A DNA stretch of 64,000 bases. It comes from Apostichopus japonicus (lineage: Eukaryota; Echinodermata; Holothuroidea; Aspidochirotida; Stichopodidae). Shown piece after piece: positions 23,235 to 37,087 of this stretch. The notes under the pieces are model-generated. The model saw nothing but the letters and a program-made list of their open reading frames with translations. It had not been told where the DNA came from and did no database searches. The stretch spans positions 24,401,499-24,465,498 of the forward strand of contig NC_092565.1 in assembly GCF_037975245.1 (NCBI RefSeq), in the 5' to 3' direction. Made by a program: the position numbers and the translations under genes. Every line of letters starts with the position of its first letter. The first letter of the stretch is position 1.

Positions 23235-23508
23235 TGTAATATATGCGGACTCCATAACCACTAGGCTATAGACACTGTTTGTATGTCAAGAGGTTCGAAA
23301 AAGGTAAGGAAGGTCGCAATTCCACTAAATACGTTTGTCACCTCTATCGAACAATACTAGTTCTGTTTTGGTGACATATTTGCCTTACTCTAAAGATCAA
23401 ACATGATGCTAACCAACTCGAAATCATTTGTGATTCATAAGGCCGTCGAAAGAGATACTTTGAACAGACCCTGTTAAATGAAATGGAGTAAACAATAAAG
23501 GCAAGTAA
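23235..23508 (-). repeat. tRNA-like family copy, inverted and 5' diverged
   Basis: Minus-strand copy that begins part-way through the tRNA-like region (tgcggactccataaccacta on the plus strand) and continues through the body to 'tttgaacagaccctgttaaatg' and 'caaaggcaa'-like sequence before a TA run. It lies about 30 bp after the plus-strand array, giving an inverted-repeat arrangement. Confidence 0.85.
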
Positions 23509-23529
23509 ATATATATATATATTTTTTGG

Positions 23530-24095
23530 AATTGTGCATCATCGGCAAGAGAAACAGCTTATAAAGCTCTTGTTAGACCTTAATTGGAATATGCCAGTGT
23601 AATCTGGGACCCTCATCAGCAAATCCACAAAGAATCCTTGGAAAAAGTTCAGCGACGTGCTGCCAGGTTCGTCTAAAATGACTATAGTCGCTTTAGTAGT
23701 GTCACAAACATGTTAAAAGAACTCAATTGGGATACTCTCGAAAACAGAAGAATCAAAGCACGACTTAGTTACCATATATTAAGAGACTCATGGCCTAATT
23801 CCAAGCAACATAAATAACCTTCTTGAAGACCAAGACAAACCAACTACACGTCAATCTCACAGTTTGAATTATAAAATTCCTCAAGCTCAAAAGAACTGTT
23901 ATAAATATTCGCTTTATCCTCGCACCATTCCTCAGTGGAACGCACTCCCACCTGAACTGAAATCAGCACCAAACACCGCCTCCTTCAAGTTCATACTGGA
24001 AAGTCAGCAGCACCATTAAGCAAAACTCGAAGGACTGCACGTCAACAGCCACATCAGGGGCGATTTTGTGCAGTATCAAGACCAAGACCAAGATA
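23530..24095 (+). pseudogene. LINE ORF2 C-terminal remnant (CR1-like)
   Basis: The translation gives ETAYKALVRP, a stop, LEYASVIWDPHQ, then LEKVQRRAARFV, a second stop, and SSVTNMLKELNWDTLENRR. This is the conserved thumb/C-terminal region of CR1-like non-LTR ORF2 proteins (…YASxVWDPH…LExVQRRAARFV…VTxML..L.W..LE.RR). At least two stops and one frameshift (after about 23790) destroy the frame. It sits directly after the inverted tRNA-like repeat copy. No 5' part is present. Confidence 0.88.
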
Positions 24096-25344
24096 TTATT
24101 GAATTTGTAGTGAGTTGGAAAGAGTCTTAACATATAATAAATGCATAGGCCTATACAAACATGGTATGAAGGAAGAAAACTAAAACACTCTTGAGGTTAC
24201 TTCCTGAAAAAACACAACACATAAGAAATACAACTAAACATTAGTGATATAAAATAGAAGCACCGATTACAAGAACGCATCCCTAAGCTGACAATACCCA
24301 AGTCCCAGTGTAGCCCCACCCTAACCCCCGATTTACTTACATATCACTTGCATATGTAGTGTGTCCATGCAATCACCTTATGTGTAGTTTCGTCAATGAC
24401 ATAACTACAAAAACGGAGAAGTCGTCTACAAAAGTAAAACTTAACTACTACATGCTGATATAATGTTTTGTTAACTTATTCATTAAAGAGTGTTTACTAA
24501 TATGAACAAACGTTGCTGGGCCACAAAATATTGAGAACGAATGGAATCATGAAGTCATTACTCGTTAACAATCAAATGTTGAAGAAATCTAGGATTGTAT
24601 CAAATATAATTTGATCCATTACATTGGTCATGTGACGGTGGAGTATCAGAAAGGTCTGTTAACACTGTCTATACCAAATGGTAAAAGACGTCATGAATGG
24701 GATTATCATTTGCTTAATTCTTATAAGAAGATTATTTGTCACGATAAAAGGCTTTCACCGTCCCTACTGGGATCCCTGCAGGGATCCCTGCAGGGATATT
24801 ATTTTAAATGTTTCTTCTTTGATTCGCGAAACTGGTTACTATACAAGATTCCATAGCAAATCTTGCTATGTGCATTAAGTGGGATAGCAATCCTTGATAA
24901 ATTAAGATCAGTTCAAGAAGTCTTGAAAACGGTTGCCATGGACACGTTACAACTGAAAGAGATCTCTTACAACACCAAGTGATAAGTTTCAGAAGCCTAA
25001 AGGTTTTTTTTTCATAGCAAAATCTATTGATATCAAGCAAATATTCTATCGTGGTTCAATCATAGTTAGGAGCAAGATGTGGAGATCGGATTGTCGTTTA
25101 TGGCTGCTGTGAGGGTTCTCTACTTTCTTTAAAAAACAATAAAGCCAACTGGCTCAGTGATTCTTTGCCAAATTTTGTATGAAAACATTCAATGATAACA
25201 CTGTTGTTGCACTAATGCAGACCTATAAATCAAGGACGTAGTTCATCCGAGTTTACCCTAAAGTAATCGGGTTTACATGGTTTCAGATTTTGATCTATGT
25301 TTGCATTTATTGACCTTAGACCTCCGCAAATTTTTATATCAATT

Positions 25345-25347
<3 letters not shown>
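24096..25347. other. no gene; short palindromic repeat at 24770-24798
   Basis: About 2.5 copies of the 11-bp unit gggatccctgca form a local palindrome at 24768-24798. Nothing else recognised. Confidence 0.6.

Positions 25348-25432
<85 letters not shown>
25348..25432. repeat. TA microsatellite, ~42 units
   Basis: Uninterrupted TA dinucleotides. Overlapping frames on both strands are Tyr-Ile repeats. Confidence 0.97.
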
Positions 25433-25435
<3 letters not shown>

Positions 25436-28400
25436 AAAATATTTAAGAAGACGGAAGTGAGGGAAAGGACGAAACACAAAACTGGCAAAACATAAAAAGG
25501 AAAGAAAATAAAGTGAATTTTTTGGATAAACTTCATTTCGTGAATATTTCATTAATGTTAATGTTGTTAAATCAACAAGGGTATATTAATCTTAATAATT
25601 ACTTGATGTTATAGCATGCTACGTACATCTACTTTTTTATGTGATAGGTATCATTTATACATCATCCACTTCGTTCTTCTGTCTGATATGAGGAGTTGTT
25701 TAGAGTTTTGGAAGAAGAGTCACAATATGTGTTATGCAAAGGTCTGCATATACATCTTCATAACCTTTTCGTCTTCAAAAAATATAGACGCAATACTCAA
25801 TGCCAAGGACTGGGTTGGATGTGGGAATGGGGTTAGGGGAGAGTTAAAATAGATCACCAGTTCTAACCCCTAACCCATATTATCGGAGAAGCGATCGTTC
25901 CAGTCCATAAAATGTCAACTTTATACGCTAAATTCATTCGTGTCAGCAATCTACATGTTTTAAATACAGAAAAAAAGAGAGGATTCTTTGGAAAGCCAAT
26001 GAAGGCAAAGAGAGGGTGTGTGGTTGGGGGGGGGGGGGGGGGGGGAGAGCAAGACAAGTAGAATACATTGTGTTATTCTTAATAGTTTATTTAGCCGTTT
26101 TCAGTGAAGTTAATTCCCACATTAAAATTTCACTTGTTAGTTTGAGTGTGCATAAGAAGTAGCAGTCTATAATCCGTGGAGGGAACAAAGCATATTTTAA
26201 AAATCCTTTTACAAGTACGAGCTGTGTAATGTATATGAAAGCCTATATAGCGTTGACATCAACATAAATACTAACAGTTCTTGGCATGGAATGCAGATGC
26301 TTTTACTTTAGCGTAATATATGGATGTAGTTATGAAAGGCACATAGAACAGTAGAGTACAATAAGATACATTTCACATATACGTGCGGTTTAAAAGGTAA
26401 ATTAAGAATAAATTATAAAGGAGTGGTTACGTATGATAGAATCCTATTTGACGTGATAGGAAAGCTGATTGATGTTATGAACATCACACGGCATGGTGTT
26501 CCTCTGCATAGAAGCATTAGCTGAAAATAGGGTGTTGGAACCCCCCCCCCCCACCTTTTTAGTCGACCTTGATTTCTTTTATGGTTGACAAAATAAAGAA
26601 ATTAGTGTGATATTTGATATATGAAAAGATTTTATTTGACAAGCAGTTACACCATCCCAGGAGGTGGTAAGGAACGTCATATTTTAATGTTCTTTTTGTT
26701 TCTTCTGAAAGATAACGTTAGTCTCAAGCTAAACAAGTTACTTTTTAGGTTTGCTCTGTCTTTCAAAATACAACATGAACGTACGTTTAAGATTATAAAC
26801 AAAAGGTAAAAAAATGCTCTGGTTATCATCCTGACCTCATTAGAAATTTTCTTTGTTATTCTCTTTGTTAGTGCCTGTATTTTAACAGAGAAGAATATCT
26901 GCTAAATCGGTTCCCTTTTCTTAAGTTTATATGTTACATGTTTGATCTTTTGTAATGTTTATATTGGCTTAGGTAATTATTTTGGCAGTTAACGCTTTGC
27001 ATGTGAGCTCTTAGGGTACCAGCGGGGGGGGGGGGGGTGGTGGGGGGTGGTACTTCTAGAGTGCAAAAATGTATGAAAAGGCAGGTTCAATTTCGCGAGA
27101 GGGACTTGAATTCCAATCAAATATGTACGTGTATGTATCATATATATCTGCAAAAAATGAATACATACATGAAAAACTACATGAACAAATAATGTGATAA
27201 AGTTAATAGCGTTATAATATTCATAAGCCCCTTTCTTGATAAAAACAACATATGAAAATAACTTTTGTTTTTCTCGTTTTATGTTGCCAAGGAAAGTAAC
27301 ATATTTAGCTCCATTGCTGTAGCTTCATAGTTGTGATCTGTCAAAACGCACAAAGAAATAGTCAAGATTTGAAGGATTCAAATATTTTGTCGCTTATTTG
27401 AAATCTTTACTTTGTTCTACATAATATATGATATAGCTTCCGGTGATCAATAAAACTGAGACCCACTTAACTTAACATGACAACTCCAGCTTCCCTCACC
27501 CATCATCCTCGCCCCATTCTCTCCTCCGCCACCCATACCCACTTTATCTCTCCACCTCAAAAGAAAAGGAAAAGAAATATAATTTTACAACTCAGAGAGG
27601 GAATTGGTGTCAGAGTCCATTTTGTGATAAAGGAAGCTCTATGTGTTACACATGCTTTTATCGTAAGACGTATTGATAGGTTGCACTAGAAGTAGCTCTG
27701 CCAACGACATAAACCACACTGAAGTTGTAAATATAACTTATGGGCTTCGGTATTATTCTCTTTTCATAATTTTCTGAAACTAGCATGTAATACCTTAGGG
27801 TCTCCTTCTGGCATACACAGTCGTAACATCAGTATAGAACCAAATGAAACATAATTATAACACATAACAAGGATAGCCTACGTAAGTAAATGCATAACTT
27901 TTTACCAAGTAACTTCTTCAACGTGCTGAACATAATCATGACTATCAACATTATGTCATCATGTAAATAGTTATTAAAAGGACATGTAGTTTTTCTTCTA
28001 AAATGATTTTAAAAGACGAAACACTGATTATTTGTGGTCAGATCTGTACACCATTTTCGATAGTGCACTCACAGAATGGTTCCTTGCTTTCCTGCTTTCT
28101 CTTAACGCCAACCTTCGTAATGCTGTATAGGAGTAACTTGTAGAGCTCGAACAAGCTGCAGAGCACTTTTTTCCTTTGGAAAAGAGTACAACTTTAAGCA
28201 CTTTATAATATGGGGTGCAATTAAATAAGCACTTAGAATCTTAATGTTGTCGTATAAACTCGACATATCAGCGACGATTTAGAACAAACAACTCTTTCAG
28301 TGTTTAAAAGCTTCTCTCTTTTTCCCCTATTCATTGTGTCGAGGAATCTAAAACATCTATAGATTTAATATTGAATTTATTAGAAGTAAACTGGAAAAAA

Positions 28401-29070
28401 GAAGAAGAAGAAGAACACACATGGGTTTCAACATCGTGAAGCAAGTGAAGCTTGCGTAACATCTTTTTTCCCCCACAGCTTGCCTGCAAGTCCCATACGA
28501 GGCCTTCCATTGACGTCACAATGTGACCCAGGATTCGACGTCACTTTGATTGTAAATACGTGCGTTATAGTGACATTGTTGTACTGGTTGGTGGGAATGC
28601 AAACTTTTAAAGTTTACATTCTTGATTATTCGGAATCGTCAGCTGATAAAGAGACGTCAATATCATCCAATAGTTGTAGCAGTAAGCTACAGTAGTCTCG
28701 AAGATCCACGACAATATTCCTCAAAGAATCTGGAGAATTTTGAGCTTCTTCCTGGTAAAATAAAAACAATAAACGGGAAAATAAAAAGCGTTACTCCTTA
28801 CAAAGATGACCATTCATATATCTGGGACAATATCTAGTTCACTTCTGCTTGAGAGGCTTTAATGATTTTTGTTTAAATCTTCACATAACATTTCCTCCAA
28901 TAACCTCTTCTATAGGTACGGCAATGATTATAGAAAAAGGCGAAATCCGTAAGGGGGGGGGGGGGGGATCAGTCGGGCGTAGAAAACTGGATATTTAAAT
29001 GAAGCTAGGCGTTAAGTTAAATCACGGACATAATCATGGGCAAAAATAGAATATACTAAAGAGAAAAGGG
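25433..29070. other. no confident gene; several G/C homopolymer runs
   Basis: G runs of 12-20 lie near 26027-26045, 27025-27037 and 28951-28967, and a C run lies near 26540. The pyrimidine tract with cag at 28462-28479, followed by an open frame containing TGACGTCA at 28511, looks like a splice acceptor, but the peptide after it is not recognisable. Short frames elsewhere show no domain. Confidence 0.5.
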
Positions 29071-29075
29071 GGAGG

Positions 29076-29505
29076 AATAGAGAGAGAGAGAGAGAGAGAG
29101 AGAATGGGGAGGGGGGGGGGTTACAGTACATATACACATACACAGTCTTGTTTTCTATTATATTAGCTACAACCGTTGACAGTTCCCTTTATTCTAAACC
29201 TCTGTCTGGACAACCGAAGACTATTGTTCTCTATGTTTCGACATCTAATGACAGGAATTTCTTTTGTCCCACATCACAAGTTGTGAGGCCCATTATATAC
29301 ACACACACTCACGCCCACACACATAGTCCTCTGTACCTGTGGTACCTAAGAGGCCCATTATATACACACGCACACTCACGCCCAAACGCACACACACATA
29401 ATCCTCTGTACCTGTGGTACCTAAGGTAATCCTCTGTACCTGTGGTACCTAAGGTAATCCTCTGTACCTCTGATACCTAATGTAATCCTCTGTACCTTTC
29501 ACATG
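29076..29505. repeat. GA and CA simple repeats and a 27-bp tandem repeat
   Basis: (GA)n at 29078-29103 is followed by a G run. From 29286 a block containing 'gaggcccattatatacacac' and an (ACAC/ACTCACGC) stretch occurs twice, each time followed by 'cctctgtacctgtggtacct'; this last piece then repeats alone about every 27 bp to about 29505. Confidence 0.85.
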
Positions 29506-32425
29506 TTAATTCATTCCTTATTTTTGGTAGCGTTTAATTATGTAGGTCACTTAACTAAATCATGAAATTATAATCATTGTCAAGCATGTGGTTGAAGAAA
29601 CCGCCTTTCTAATTTTAAGCAAATTACGTCGCTGTCTCGATGTGAACACCTGTCAAGCGAAAAATGTAGTTCGACCTCGTTGACTGGTCATGTTTGTACC
29701 CCCCCTTTTTTTAATAAGAACTTTATGGAATTTGAAGCTACAGGGTAGCATGACTTGCTCAGTTACGAAGAGATCGAAAGTATACCGAGAGTATACCTGT
29801 TCCATTTGTGTTTCCAAATTGTTCGATTCGCATGTACCCTGCGAAACAAAATCTAAAACTGAATATGGATCCCACATGACGGGGCTGCTGGTCATATTCA
29901 CATGACCTTTTAAGTAAGGTCAAACACATAACCAATGTTATGGTACGACGTATAACCCATATATCGCGTCAAATTTAGACTTGACAAGGAAATTCATTTT
30001 AATACTTCACCAAAACTAATGAAGGTAACGTATTACAAAGACTCTATGACGTCATCAATGAACGAAGAAACTGACCAAACCCTCAAAATGTTTGTCGGTG
30101 TTTAATTACAAGTATGCTGCCGTATTATATTGTAACTGAATGATGTCAATATTTCTTGAGTCTTTCTCCCTGAATTTGCTTGAATAACGTCATTGGTAGG
30201 GATAGTCATTAGAGTAAAATGCTAGCAGTCTCAAAGTTTTGGAATAATTTGGAAATATCCGAAGCTCCAGGAAAGTAACTTTTGTGAACTTTCTGCTATT
30301 TAAGCATTCTTAAAATTTTGTGGTTAACTTTGAGGCAATGTTAATGGCATTTAAAGGTAATCAATGTGAAGTGATCTTATTCCATATATTATTTTGTAAT
30401 TAGAGTTATGACTGCATTGAAGCATATATTTGTTAAAGGAATGACATGGTTTATAAAAGAGAGGGTGTTGAAGTGAACTCCCATGTAGGGGAATTGGACT
30501 TTCTGACCAGAACAAATAAGACTAGGTCCTTTGTAACGGCATATTTAGACTATAAATTAGGTCTATGATTACATCTAAACGAAGGCTTATGCATATATAG
30601 CACTCGTTCATATATTACACCTTAAGAAAGAACAGTATGATTGCCTTGTTATTAGGTTAACTGTTAATTATTCTCTCTCATCCTTGTGCTATTAGTTGCT
30701 TCATCAATAATGTAAATGACAGCTCCCTTTGCATAATGAGACTGCAATAATTGTATTAAAGTAAAGTAGTGTATACTAATGATTGTGTTGTTACTGAACA
30801 ACATCATAGCTGGTGACGTCATATACAATGTTAGGACAACTTTATGCTCAGTCAAGATGAAGGATTTAAAAGTGGAAAAGAAAAGCACTGAGTTAACTTT
30901 CACAAATTGAGTACAATTATTTCAGATAGTAATTTGGAATAGCCGGAAATGAAATCAAGTCAATGCACTATATATGACTATACTCTCGTGATGCTGTTTT
31001 GTTTTATCACTACGTGTTTTATATATAGAAGTTTGGTCTGAAAATTCCTCAATTAGGTTTCTGGTATACGTGTACTAGGTTTCTTGACTGTCATGTTAAT
31101 TAACGGTTATGGCCTCTCGTCTTTCTACTATATTTATGTAGAACGTTTATCATGAACACGAACGTTAAAGTGGCTTGGGTTATATTGCCAATTTCTGGGA
31201 ATTAAGTATGCGCTGTTTTAGTTTTATCCTTAGAGCATGTTAATCAAACTGTATCTTGTATAAATCAGACAAATATTACTATGTGCTACCGGAAGAGAGT
31301 ATCAGAGATTCTAACAAGAAATGACAAAGTAAATGTAACGAATTCATATCGAAAATGCTGTGTCCGTTTGTTGTAAGAAGAGACATATTGTACTCTTCCA
31401 CCCTCACCCCGCGCCCCTCCATTCGACCGAAGACAAAATACCCAATTACAATCTCAAATGTCCTTTAACATTCCCTAACATAAGTTGTTCTTCTAACGTC
31501 TGTTATTTATTAACAGTAACTATGTAGGAGAGAGGGGAACTATAAGTTTCGTCTCAGGTTCCATAATCACAAAAACATAACCTCCTGGTATCCCCGTTAA
31601 TTGCTGGGCATTTTAATCTTCCCCACCACTCCATTGCACTTTACTTAACTCACACTTTCCCTTAAGAAATAGAATGGGTGTTTCAGACTCAAATCACATA
31701 TCGTTGGACTCAACATAGACTTAGTAGGTTCCACCCAACCATTACACATTTCATAGATCCATTTACCTTAATTCGGTGGGCGATGATGGGCGGGGTTTGA
31801 TATTGCAAAAAACAGCATTAAGTTCTCACTTCCACAAGCTTACAAAACACCCTCAGTTCGCAAAGCAGATTCGGCGGGCCTATCATGGCTTCAGTTTGAT
31901 TCTTTTTAAAGATATAATAAGCTACTTTGAATAATCATTTCACATCTTCCTATCTTAATCATTTTGTTGGTAAGTTATTTCTTCATTGCAACTAATTTTA
32001 TAACTTAATCGGCAAAGTTTTATAAGTTAATCCCCTAGAGGCTTACCCGAATTTGAATAATGAGAAGAAAGTACAATGAACACATGACCTCAAAATTCGT
32101 ACTTTCATGCATATTGCATATAAAAGAGCATACCTTGCTCCTCGATTTCCTTGTTGTAATGTTTTCATTTTTGTAATGAATAAAAAACTTACTTTCAAGA
32201 TAAAATTTACTGCCATTCTTGTAAGGGCATCGTTTTCTTGAAATTGTGTGTGAATATTTTCCAGTGGGTTTTTCAAGACTTTTTAATATTATTAGTCTTT
32301 AATTTGGCTTTTCTTAAAAAAAAAAAACCCAAAATAACCAAACCAATTTAAAATTCTTTGCAAGAATCGCATTTTCTGATCAACAATAAGACAAACAAAC
32401 AAAGAATTTGCCGAAAGCGATTGCG
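29506..32425. other. no recognisable gene
   Basis: AT-rich sequence. TGACGTCA octamers occur at 30047-30054 and 30814-30821. Frames at 29.65-29.9 and 30.66-30.9 kb show no domain. Confidence 0.55.
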
Positions 32426-32690
32426 TAGAGCAAACAATTGCCCAATATAACAGTGACACTTCTGTGGAATGATGAATATCACATACTCATGTAGAGCAAA
32501 CAATTGCCCAATATAACAGTAACACTTCTGTGGAATGATGAATATCACATACTCATGTAGAGCAAACAATTGCCCAATATAACAGTGACACTTCTGTGGA
32601 ATGATGAATATCACATACTCATGTAGAGCAAACAATTGCCCAATATAACAGTAACACTTCTGTGGAATGATGAATATCACATACTCATAT
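32426..32690. repeat. 66-bp tandem repeat, 4 copies, alternating in pairs
   Basis: The unit starts gtagagcaaacaattgccca and continues atataacagt(g/a)acacttctgtggaatgatgaatatcacatactcat. Units alternate gtgacac/gtaacac, so the array is two copies of a 132-bp dimer. 66 bp keeps a 22-residue frame open on the minus strand, but no coding signal is seen. Confidence 0.95.
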
Positions 32691-33575
32691 ACATATCACA
32701 TATCACATACTCATGTACAAAAGCGTCTTTCTTTCTCTCTCTTTTTATATTAAATATTCAATTTCAAACATATGATCCATATTTCGAATATTCGTTAAGA
32801 TCAATTCTAGTCAGACAAAAGTACTAACTTTAAACAATGTTTAACAAATTCAAATTATTCCACATCCCCTCCTCCTCTCCCTCCAAAGTATAAAACTGTT
32901 ATTGTCACTTCCTATACAAGAAAGTCACCGAAAAACATTTGTCCTTGGCAAGCTCAAAACATGTTGTTTACAGCACAAAAGTCCTATGCTATTGATTTTT
33001 AAAGTGAGTCTAAGACGCTGACATTATGATCTGTTATTGAAGAAAAACTAAAGTGTAGTATAATCAGACCATGGTGATTGATGGACCTTCGATGTACTGC
33101 GACACACACAAACAGACAAACAGACAGACAGACAAACAAACAAACAGACAAACACAAAAGAGGGATTTCTTAGTTTCCTTACATGAATATCCCAAGAGTT
33201 GTATTGAATGTTCAGAACGTCTCTTGGGCATACTTTCTAAGGGGAACATAAACAGCTAAGCCTACCATACTTTCATAACAAAAATGTCTAGCCTAGCCTA
33301 ATTTACATATCAGAATGGAGGATAAATTTGGCATTGTTACTAAGAGCTGCCGACAGTAATACCTTTTTGAAAGAATGTCAACCTACGGATGAATTATATG
33401 TTTAAAGGTGAATTTATTATTGGCATATTATTTAAAAAAGGAACATTGTCGCAATATTTTGAATTTTCGTTAAACTTGAAAAAAAAACTATAGGTTTATA
33501 TTAACTTTGATAAATATATCAACAAAAGTATACGACATGTTCTAATTTTCGATTTGTATCTATTTTTTTTTGCAA
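32691..33575. other. no gene; (ACAGACAA)n simple repeat
   Basis: A simple acagacaaacag repeat lies at 33103-33158. Nothing else is recognised. Confidence 0.6.
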
Positions 33576-33818
33576 ATACACTATATACCGACAAATACAA
33601 TATATACCGACAAATACACTATATACCGACAAATACAATATATACCGACAAATACACTATATACCGACAAATACACTATATACCGACAAATACACTATAT
33701 ACCGACAAATACACTATCACCGACAAATACAATATATACCGACAAATACACTATATACCGACAAATACACTATATACCGACAAATACAATATATACCGAC
33801 AAATACACTATATACCGA
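33576..33818. repeat. 19-bp tandem repeat, ~13 copies
   Basis: The unit is aaatacactatataccgac, with a cact/caat variation. Three units equal 57 bp, so frames stay open as YTDKY/YIPTNT repeats. One shortened unit lies near 33712. Confidence 0.96.
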
Positions 33819-34382
33819 CTTATTATGCCTAAACTAAATCGGATTGTTCGCAGTAAAATAGAGGAAGACTTCAGTCAATCCCGTCGATGCCTCGAATATT
33901 GTATATACTTCTTCGAAAGCATTAATCGCTCCAGTGTGAGCTGCTAAAGTATTGGTGTATATATATTATGTTTATTCTATAGTTAGAATGTGCTGTATAT
34001 CCAAGCGATGTAATTGCACTATTATATATATTTGATTGTAACTGAAGTTGATCTAATTAAAGACAAGAAGCCGGTTAATAACATAATAGTCACTAATAAG
34101 TGGAACTGAATGACAGAAATGTACACAAATCGGTGAACAGGTTGAAAACAACATAAATAATTACGAATGTTGTTCGTTGTGTTATCCTTTAAACTTTAGG
34201 AACATTCCAGCAAGGTTGCTATTAAATTCCCACAAATTTAGCCAACACTAAACACGTAATCACCACTGAATGATGTTAACAAGATGCAAACACCACAAGT
34301 ATTCGTTTAAGTGTGGAGCACACTTGTGGTGTAGTTTTACGTTATAGAAACCACGTAACTAGCATTATTTTTCAATATCCCT
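33819..34382. other. no recognisable feature
   Basis: AT-rich sequence; nothing recognised. Confidence 0.6.
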
Positions 34383-34383
34383 G

Positions 34384-34477
<94 letters not shown>
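34383..34477. repeat. TA microsatellite, ~47 units
   Basis: Uninterrupted TA dinucleotides. A shorter interrupted TA tract lies at 34796-34840, followed by a short 'tatataccctttaaa' duplication. Confidence 0.96.
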
Positions 34478-34479
<2 letters not shown>

Positions 34480-34795
34480 TAACTACGTTTCAGTTACCCT
34501 AACCCTATCAATTATCGGTATTATAAACTACGAAAATATAATAAAGTATTCATGAAGAATATATTACAGTAAAAAGTTATGACGCAGGTCAGTGATGTCT
34601 TCGCGTTTAAAAATGTAAATTTAAGTGTTTACAACATTTTTTTTCCGGAATGAACGAAGAACAAAAGTATAAGCTTAAAGAGAATATGCATGTAAGATCA
34701 GTATTGAAAATGTGAAAATATATGAGCCTAGTTTGATTTTCCGTGATATTTCTACACAAACCGAGTTTGAATAATTCAATCATATGAGGAAATAT

Positions 34796-34835
<40 letters not shown>

Positions 34836-34840
34836 TATTT

Positions 34841-37087
34841 ATGTATATACCCTTTAAATGTATATACCCTTTAAAGGTAACCCATAAATTATTCAATAAA
34901 ACAGCGGAATAACCTTGTTATTTAAGTTTAATATAAAACTAGAAGAAATCACAATTACATTATCGTGCACGATAGGGAACAAGTAGGAATCAATTATACT
35001 AGTTTAATATGATGGCTACCAATTGTTCCTTAATGGTGACGTCAAATATTTCGCTGCATTCCATGAAAGACGGTAAATATTCATAAAAAATTACGTTAGA
35101 TGTACAAAGTTTCATTGTATGGTGAGAATGTGGACGTGAAACTTATCGCTCGGCTTAAATAATGAAGTGACACGTACATATTAGCATACAAGCTAGAGGT
35201 TTTAAAAGTCGAACTCCAAATAATATCATTTATCGATCGAAGTCACAAACTATGTTGTACAACCATTAACAATAAATACTATACAAATACTGAACATTTT
35301 AGATTACGTCTTAGGCTTGATAACAGGCTATCGAATAAACTACAACACCTATTAAACATACATGCTATGTGACTGCTTTCGAGTAGCAACATACAATATA
35401 CAACAATTCTTTCTTTCTTTCTTAATTTTTATTTTGATCACCATAATTAAGCAGTGATTTACGATTTAATCCCATAGTGACGAACCTGTAGCTCAGACAC
35501 TTTTATTTCATTAGTGTACTAATGACATAAGAGACAAAACGACTTAGCACTGATAGAGATTTAACAACGAACAATTTATACTTGATTTATTTTAAATGAA
35601 TCCTGAGTATTCAGAACTGGATATTTCGCAATGGGTTGTTACTTTTTGTCGCTCCCCTGGTATACCCCTGGTATTAATCCTACAAAACACTTTTTATGTC
35701 CCACAAATTGTATGAACCATTTTATTGGGGGGGGGGGGGGGTGTATGGTAACCTGGATATTCCTTAAGCGCTATATATGGTGTCACCTGATTGGGGAAAT
35801 TTAACATAAAATATATATAGCTTTAAGCTAGTATTAGTTGAACTGTATTACAATTACGGTATGGAACATAAAATGATGAATTAAATACCAATTCATATAG
35901 GAATTTCAATAGTTTATTTATAAAGAACAAATGTTATATGAGGACTGCATATAAAGACTGAAAAATTATTCTTCAGTCTCCTACGTCAACGCAGAGCAAT
36001 ATAACAGTCGAGATGCCAAGAGACCAACGTATCGTCGTCGTCGACGGAGGCATGCTAATTTTTTCTTCTTCAGTAAACATTTTTTTATTAACGTTTGCAT
36101 TGAGCAAAAATATAATAAAAATGATACTTTTGTAAGATGACTATAGATACGTCCCCCAAAATACGTCACGACTGGACCTACTTTCGTACGCATGCAAGTT
36201 TATTGATGTGTGTGAAGATTTCGGAGCTAGATTATGCATCCCGCAGGAAATTCAGTATAGCAATTCTTAACATTATATTCTTAACAATAGTCTCAACGCT
36301 AGAAGAAACATTTAACAGAAATATAAGTAGCCGTTAGTGAAGTCCATTGATATGCAACATATATAGATTGTAACATATTATATACGACAGTATACCTCAT
36401 CATTGTACATTATATATGGCACGTGTCTTATAGTATTTTTTTTTATTTAAAAGATACCTTTCTATCGGCATTGCTATAATCCTTAAATATAGCTCTTAAC
36501 ATATCCATACTTCCTTGCGTCCGTTACCAATTAAATTTTAATGAAGAAACAAAGCCGATTGCATTTGTCTTTTCGTTCATTTTCTCTTCATAGCCCCCCT
36601 CCTTTCCCCTTGGTAATTTGTTTCTTAATGTTTTCGTCTTGTTAACTTCAATTTCCCCCTATCCGTTAATGATAATATTTGTTTAAGTCTTTCAAACACA
36701 TACGAAAGTACTTCATCTTGACAGGTATTTCAACATACTCTGTTTGTGAAAAACTCATCAAACAAACCGAAAGAAATCAATTGAATTTTCACCACCACTG
36801 ATCCACAAGGTTCTTAGGTCGATACTGGTAAAGAACAGAACAGAATCGCCTAAATCAACTTCCGGAGGTTCTCGCGTCGTATAATAATCAATGAATGAAT
36901 GATGATGATGATGAGGATCCGTAAGCAGCCGCAGTGATGCAAAGAGGACGATAAATACATCTTGATGAGACGAAAGTCAAGAATATGCGAGTGAAATTTC
37001 ATGTACGGAATACATATATAACGAGATTAACTGTTGCATTTGGTCATATACACCCATAGATAAATAAAATTAAAAAAAGAGTGTTTA
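34841..37087. other. no recognisable gene
   Basis: AT-rich sequence with a G run of about 16 near 35726-35741, a (gat)n near 36900 and a TGACGTCA octamer at 35037-35044. Confidence 0.55.

Noticed and set aside
28462-28555. Possible exon after a strong pyrimidine-cag acceptor, with a GTAAAT donor
   Set aside because: The encoded peptide (…LPLTSQCDPGFDV…) is not recognisable and no partner exon is visible; kept only as a note.
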